Below are positions 60,575 through 64,000 of a DNA stretch of 64,000 nucleotides, one piece after another; position 1 is the first letter of the stretch, and the number at the start of each line of letters is the position of its first letter. Origin of the DNA: DASUXA01 sp036378155. GTDB lineage: Bacteria; Actinomycetota; Actinomycetes; Mycobacteriales; Micromonosporaceae. The notes beneath the pieces are model-generated. The model made no database searches. It worked only from the letters and a program-made list of their open reading frames with translations, and was not told where the DNA came from. A program made the translations under genes and the position numbers. Location: assembly GCA_036378155.1 (NCBI GenBank), contig DASUXA010000017.1, positions 74,217 to 138,216 of the forward strand. The letters are read 5' to 3'.

Positions 60575-61555
60575 TCAGTCGCCGAGCAGGACCTGGTACC
60601 CGTCGAGCATGCGGCGCAGCCCGAACTCGAACAGTGAGTCCAGGCTCAGATCCACATCGGACCCGATGAGCCGGGCCAGCGTCGGGTACGGGGCGCGGTT
60701 GGCGACGGTGGCGAACGTCGCCTCGTGCGCCTTGATCCACTCGTCGTCGGTCATGCCGGTGTCCTGTTCGGCCGCCAGCTGCGCTTCGAGGTTCATCGCG
60801 GTACCGCGCACGAAGGCGAACAGCGTGACCGCGGCGTGCAGCATCGCGTCCTGGGTGAGACCTCTGCCGTGGACGGCGCGCAACGCCCACTCGGTGTGTG
60901 CCATGCCGTGCGGGAGCAGTTGCGGGCGGGTGATCGAGATCACCCGCGCCAGCCACGGGTGCCGCCGGTACAGGTCCCACTGCAGGCGCGCGACGAGTTC
61001 CAGTTGGGCGCGCCAGCCCGCCGGTCGTACCCGCGGCAACGGGCGTTCAGCCAACGCCGCGTCCGCCATCATCATCACCAGTTCGTCCTTGCCGCGCACG
61101 TGGCGGTACAGCGACATGGTCGGTACCCCGAACTGTGCCGCCAGGCGCCGCATGGAGACCCCGGGCAGACCGTCGACGTCCGCCATCGCGATCGCGGCGC
61201 GCACGAGGCGGTCGACGTCCGGGACGAGTGCTGCCTCGCGAGGCTCGCGCCCGCGCGCCGGGCGCGCCGTCCCGGCGCGCCCGGCGACCACCGTGCCGAT
61301 CCCGGGTACCGCCTCGACCAGCCCTTCCTCGCGGAGCGCGCGCAACGCTCGGGTGGCGGTCGCGATCGCCACCGAGTGATCGCGGGTGATCCGGCGGGCG
61401 GACGGTACCCGGTCGCCTGGCGCGAGGTCTCCGGTGACGATGCGACGGCGGATCTCGGCGGCGATCCGTTGGTACGGCGGCGCGACCGGGTCGCTCGCCG
61501 ACGACGCCGTACTAGTACGCCCCGCCCGGCGCGGCATGCCGATGCCCTGGTTCAT
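60575..61555 (-). CDS. GntR-TetR fusion transcriptional regulator
   Basis: The product is 326 residues with two DNA-binding modules. A GntR-type winged helix lies at about 28-92 (YQRIAAEIRRRI, GDRVPSARRITRDHSVAIATATRALRAL, EAVPGIGTVV). A TetR-type helix-turn-helix follows at about 115-160 (SMRRLAAQFGVPTMSLYRHV), then a TetR C-terminal ligand domain. It is divergent from a FAD monooxygenase and GTACTAGTAC occurs twice near its start, so it probably represses that gene and itself. Confidence 0.87.
   Translation of the reverse strand: MNQGIGMPRRAGRTSTASSASDPVAPPYQRIAAEIRRRIVTGDLAPGDRVPSARRITRDHSVAIATATRALRALREEGLVEAVPGIGTVVAGRAGTARPARGREPREAALVPDVDRLVRAAIAMADVDGLPGVSMRRLAAQFGVPTMSLYRHVRGKDELVMMMADAALAERPLPRVRPAGWRAQLELVARLQWDLYRRHPWLARVISITRPQLLPHGMAHTEWALRAVHGRGLTQDAMLHAAVTLFAFVRGTAMNLEAQLAAEQDTGMTDDEWIKAHEATFATVANRAPYPTLARLIGSDVDLSLDSLFEFGLRRMLDGYQVLLGD
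61509..61518. promoter_or_regulatory. Candidate operator, GTACTAGTAC, copy 1
   Basis: A perfect 10-bp palindrome lies inside codons 13-16 of the regulator gene. The identical word recurs 57 bases away at 61566-61575. Two dimers spaced by about five helical turns could loop or cooperate. Confidence 0.5.
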
Positions 61556-61565
61556 GCCGCTCAGA

Positions 61566-61575
61566 GTACTAGTAC
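61566..61575. promoter_or_regulatory. Candidate operator, GTACTAGTAC, copy 2
   Basis: A perfect 10-bp palindrome in the 71-base divergent gap, 10 bases upstream of the regulator ATG and 51 bases upstream of the monooxygenase ATG. It fits repression of both genes by the GntR-TetR protein. Confidence 0.55.
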
Positions 61576-61626
61576 AGCAGCCGTTGTTCGCGACGGTACG
61601 GGCAGCGCCGACCTACAGTCGTCGGC

Positions 61627-62868
61627 ATGTCTGTACACCGTACGAAAACTGTTCTGATCTCCGGCGCCGGGATCGCCGGACCGGCGCTCGCGTTCTGGCT
61701 GCGGCGGTACGGTTTCGAACCGACCGTGGTGGAACGCGCCGGCGCGCCCCGACCCGGCGGGCAGGCGGTCGACGTCCGCGGCGCCGCCCGCGACGTGGTC
61801 GACCGGATGGGGATCATGTCCGAGGTGCGGCGGCTCAGCCTGGACGAGCGGGGCTTCGCGTACGTCGAGCAGTCCGGCCGCCAGGTCGCGTGGATGCCCG
61901 CCGACCACTTCGGCGGCGAGGGCATCGTCGCCGAGATCGAGATCAACCGGGGCGACCTGAGCCGGGTGCTCTACGAGGCGACCAGGGACGAGGTCGAGTA
62001 CCTGTTCGACGACTCGATCCACGAACTCGTCCAGGACGACGCGGGCGTCAAGGTGACCTTCCTCCGGCACGCCCCGCGCACGTTCGACCTGGTGATCGGT
62101 GCCGACGGGGTGCACTCGCGGGTGCGCGCGCTGGCGTTCGGCGACGAGTCGAGTTTCGTGCGCCCGCTCGGCGCCTACCACGCCTACTTCACGCTGCCGC
62201 ACCCCGTCGACACCGGCGGCTGGTTCGAGATGTACAGCCTGCCGGGCCGCCGCATGGCAGCGATCCGCCCCGGCGCGCGCACCGACTCTGATCGCGCGGG
62301 CGACCCCGACCGACCGCACCCCCACGGCTCGACCGCGATGTTCAGCTTCGCGTCCGCCGAACTCGACTACGACCGGCGCGACGTCGAACGACAGAAGCAG
62401 ATCCTCGCCGAGACGTTCGCCGGCGCCGGCTGGCGGGTCCCGCTGCTGCTCGACGCGATGTGGCACGCGCCCGACTTCTACTTCGACGCGTTCTGCCAGG
62501 TACAGATGGACCGCTGGGCGACCGGGCGCACCGCGCTGCTCGGCGACGCCGGGTACAGCCCGTCCCCGCTCACCGGGCTGGGCACCAGCCTCGCCCTGGT
62601 CGGCGCGTACGTGCTCGCCGGCGAACTCGCCGCGGCCGACGGCGACCACCGGGTCGCGTTCGCGCGGTACCAGGACGAACTGCGCGACTATGTGCGGCAG
62701 TGCCAGAGGCTGCCGCCGGGCGGGATCGGCGGGTTCCTGCCCGCCGGCCGGCACAAGATCTGGCTGCGCAACCGTTCCATGCGGCTGATGACGTCGCGTC
62801 CGCTGCGCCGGCTGGTCGCCAGGGTGTTCGCCACCGCCGACTCGATCACGCTCAAGCGGTACCCCTAG
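61627..62868 (+). CDS. FAD-dependent aromatic-type monooxygenase (PHBH/TetX-like)
   Basis: The product is 413 residues. FAD motifs are VLISGAGIAGPALAFWL near 9-25, the DG region IGADGVHSRVRAL near 157-169, and GDAGYSPSPLTGLGTSLAL near 302-320. The family hydroxylates aromatics and includes drug-inactivating enzymes such as TetX. Its divergent drug-type regulator supports a role in response to a small aromatic, possibly an antibiotic; the ligand is unknown. Confidence 0.87.
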   Translation: MSVHRTKTVLISGAGIAGPALAFWLRRYGFEPTVVERAGAPRPGGQAVDVRGAARDVVDRMGIMSEVRRLSLDERGFAYVEQSGRQVAWMPADHFGGEGIVAEIEINRGDLSRVLYEATRDEVEYLFDDSIHELVQDDAGVKVTFLRHAPRTFDLVIGADGVHSRVRALAFGDESSFVRPLGAYHAYFTLPHPVDTGGWFEMYSLPGRRMAAIRPGARTDSDRAGDPDRPHPHGSTAMFSFASAELDYDRRDVERQKQILAETFAGAGWRVPLLLDAMWHAPDFYFDAFCQVQMDRWATGRTALLGDAGYSPSPLTGLGTSLALVGAYVLAGELAAADGDHRVAFARYQDELRDYVRQCQRLPPGGIGGFLPAGRHKIWLRNRSMRLMTSRPLRRLVARVFATADSITLKRYP

Positions 62869-62999
62869 CCCATACCGCCCCGCCCCGGTGTGTGGTCGGC
62901 ACACAGGCGTGCGTCCGCACAGGTACCGGAGAATGGCGCCGACCTGGTTGTGCGGCAGGATGATGGCGGCACACCACAGCGGGGTGGGAGGAGTCAGTG

Positions 63000-64000
63000 A
63001 TGACCGCGGGCGAGGTGCTCTGGACGCCGCCGGCCGACATTCGGCAGCACACCCGGATCGGGGACTACCTCGGCTGGCTGGCGCGGGAGCGGGGCTTGTC
63101 GTTCGCCGACTACCAGCGGTTGTGGCAGTGGTCGGTGGACGACCTGCCCGCGTTCTGGCAGTCGATCTGGGACTACTTCGACGTCGTCGCGCACACCGAA
63201 CCGACCGCGACGGTGGCGGACGCGCACATGCCCGGCGCCCGCTGGTTCCCCGGCGCGACGCTCAACTACGCCGAGCACGTCCTGCGGATGCCGGGGATCG
63301 GCGACGACGAACCGGTGGTGTTGGGCTATTCGCAGACCCGCGACCCGCTGACCCTGACCGCGGCGGACCTGCGCGAGCAGGTCCGCCGGGTACGCGCCGG
63401 GCTGGTCCGGCTGGGCGTGTCGAGCGGCGACCGGGTCGCCGCGTACGCGCCGAACATCCCGGAGACCCTGGTCCTGATGCTCGCCACCGCCAGCCTCGGG
63501 GCGATCTTCTCCTCGTGCGCGCCGGAGTTCGGCACCCGCTCGGTGGTCGACCGGTGGCAGCAGATCGAGCCGTCGGTGCTGGTCGCCGTGGACGGGTACC
63601 GGTACGGCGAGAAGGCGATCGACCGGGCGGCGGAGGTCGCCGCGATCCGTGCCGCGCTGCCCTCGCTGCGTCACGTCGTCTCACTGTCCTACCTGGACCC
63701 GCAGGGCGCTCCGGCGCAGGGCGCGATCGCCTGGGCGGATCTCGCCGCGCCGACCGACGAGCCGATGGACTTCACCGCCGTACCGTTCGACCACCCGCTG
63801 TACGTGCTGTACTCGTCGGGCACCACGGGTCTGCCCAAGCCGATCGTCCACGGTCACGGCGGCATCCTGCTCGAACACCTGAAGATGCTCGCCCTGCACC
63901 ACGATCTCGGTCCCGGCGACCGGTTCTTCTGGTTCACCACCACCGGCTGGATGATGTGGAACTACCTGGTCTCGGGGCCGGCGGTGGGCGCGGCGATCGT
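63000..64000 (+). CDS. Acetoacetate-CoA ligase, N-terminal part (truncated by window end)
   Basis: The first 333 residues are present, with no stop before the window ends. The start ATG at 63000 follows GGGAGGAG at 62986-62993; a GTG at 62997 is a weaker alternative. Diagnostic words are GARWFPGATLNYAEHV near 81-96 and the AMP-binding loop YSSGTTGLPKPIVH near 270. It activates acetoacetate to acetoacetyl-CoA. The GARWFPG region distinguishes it from acetyl-CoA synthetase. Confidence 0.88.
   Translation, partial: MTAGEVLWTPPADIRQHTRIGDYLGWLARERGLSFADYQRLWQWSVDDLPAFWQSIWDYFDVVAHTEPTATVADAHMPGARWFPGATLNYAEHVLRMPGIGDDEPVVLGYSQTRDPLTLTAADLREQVRRVRAGLVRLGVSSGDRVAAYAPNIPETLVLMLATASLGAIFSSCAPEFGTRSVVDRWQQIEPSVLVAVDGYRYGEKAIDRAAEVAAIRAALPSLRHVVSLSYLDPQGAPAQGAIAWADLAAPTDEPMDFTAVPFDHPLYVLYSSGTTGLPKPIVHGHGGILLEHLKMLALHHDLGPGDRFFWFTTTGWMMWNYLVSGPAVGAAI

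Overview
The window is a 64 kb stretch of very high-GC, gene-dense actinobacterial chromosome. Support for an actinomycete comes from a mycothiol S-conjugate amidase (mca), a DUF501 / Ppx-GppA neighbourhood, an F420-type PPOX oxidoreductase, SigE-type ECF and SCO7613-type genes, many GTG starts and ATGA/GTGA stop-start overlaps. The content fits a Micromonosporaceae-like soil actinomycete, but genus is an inference. Most of the window is housekeeping. Several blocks keep the gene order known from Mycobacterium tuberculosis (Rv1025-Rv1026; Rv1074c-Rv1084; Rv3274c-Rv3276c), with accessory genes inserted between them.

Layout. 1-1.7 kb: end of a DUF501 gene, an ArgA-like GNAT and a Ppx/GppA phosphatase. 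1.8-3.3 kb: dienelactone hydrolase and family-5 uracil-DNA glycosylase. 3.4-7.7 kb: a five-gene overlapping operon, DUF4129 / small membrane protein / MoxR ATPase / DUF58 / membrane protein. 7.8-11 kb: NDH-2 and a convergent polytopic membrane protein. 11-12.3 kb: tRNA-Leu(UAA), a Bax-inhibitor-1 protein and a small coupled gene. 12.3-14 kb: an ECF sigma factor translationally coupled to a membrane-anchored DUF4232 protein, a likely sigma/anti-sigma pair. 14-20 kb: thiolase, two tandem SGNH hydrolases, PPOX protein, YkvA-like protein and cystathionine beta-synthase. 20-35 kb: a more variable stretch with a trypsin-like protease, RNase Z, carbonic-anhydrase-like protein, secreted amidase, ornithine-cyclodeaminase-like enzyme, ClC channel, MFS exporter, small stress-type proteins (DUF6325, SHOCT, DUF7144), a GH15 enzyme, paired small membrane proteins and MsrA. 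35-47 kb: HIT protein, cystathionine gamma-synthase, amidase, threonine dehydratase, GreA, DUF4307, Mca, a GGDEF-EAL protein and a YyaL-like thioredoxin-domain protein. 47-59 kb: a small putative regulator with an operator-like leader, purK-purE, a class-C-type serine hydrolase, a 1652-residue SCO7613-like membrane protein, UDP-glucose dehydrogenase and an acyl-CoA dehydrogenase. 59-64 kb: a Pro-rich membrane protein, a hotdog thioesterase, a GntR-TetR fusion regulator divergent from a FAD monooxygenase, and a truncated acetoacetyl-CoA synthetase.

How the genes work together. Cystathionine beta-synthase and gamma-synthase both act in transsulfuration between homocysteine and cysteine, and cysteine feeds the mycothiol system in which Mca works. 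PurK and PurE carry out consecutive purine steps. The thiolase, acyl-CoA dehydrogenase, thioesterase and acetoacetyl-CoA ligase handle acyl-CoA and ketone-body carbon. The MoxR/DUF58/DUF4129 cluster is a membrane-associated AAA+ chaperone system of unknown target.

The most unusual content is non-coding. Two convergent intergenic regions (19.8 kb and 49.4 kb) carry long hairpins with different, individually complementary 22-23 bp stems around the same 26-nt loop. Other intergenic regions hold further long perfect hairpins. GTAC-containing words look over-represented throughout. No CRISPR array, transposase, integrase or rRNA operon was seen.
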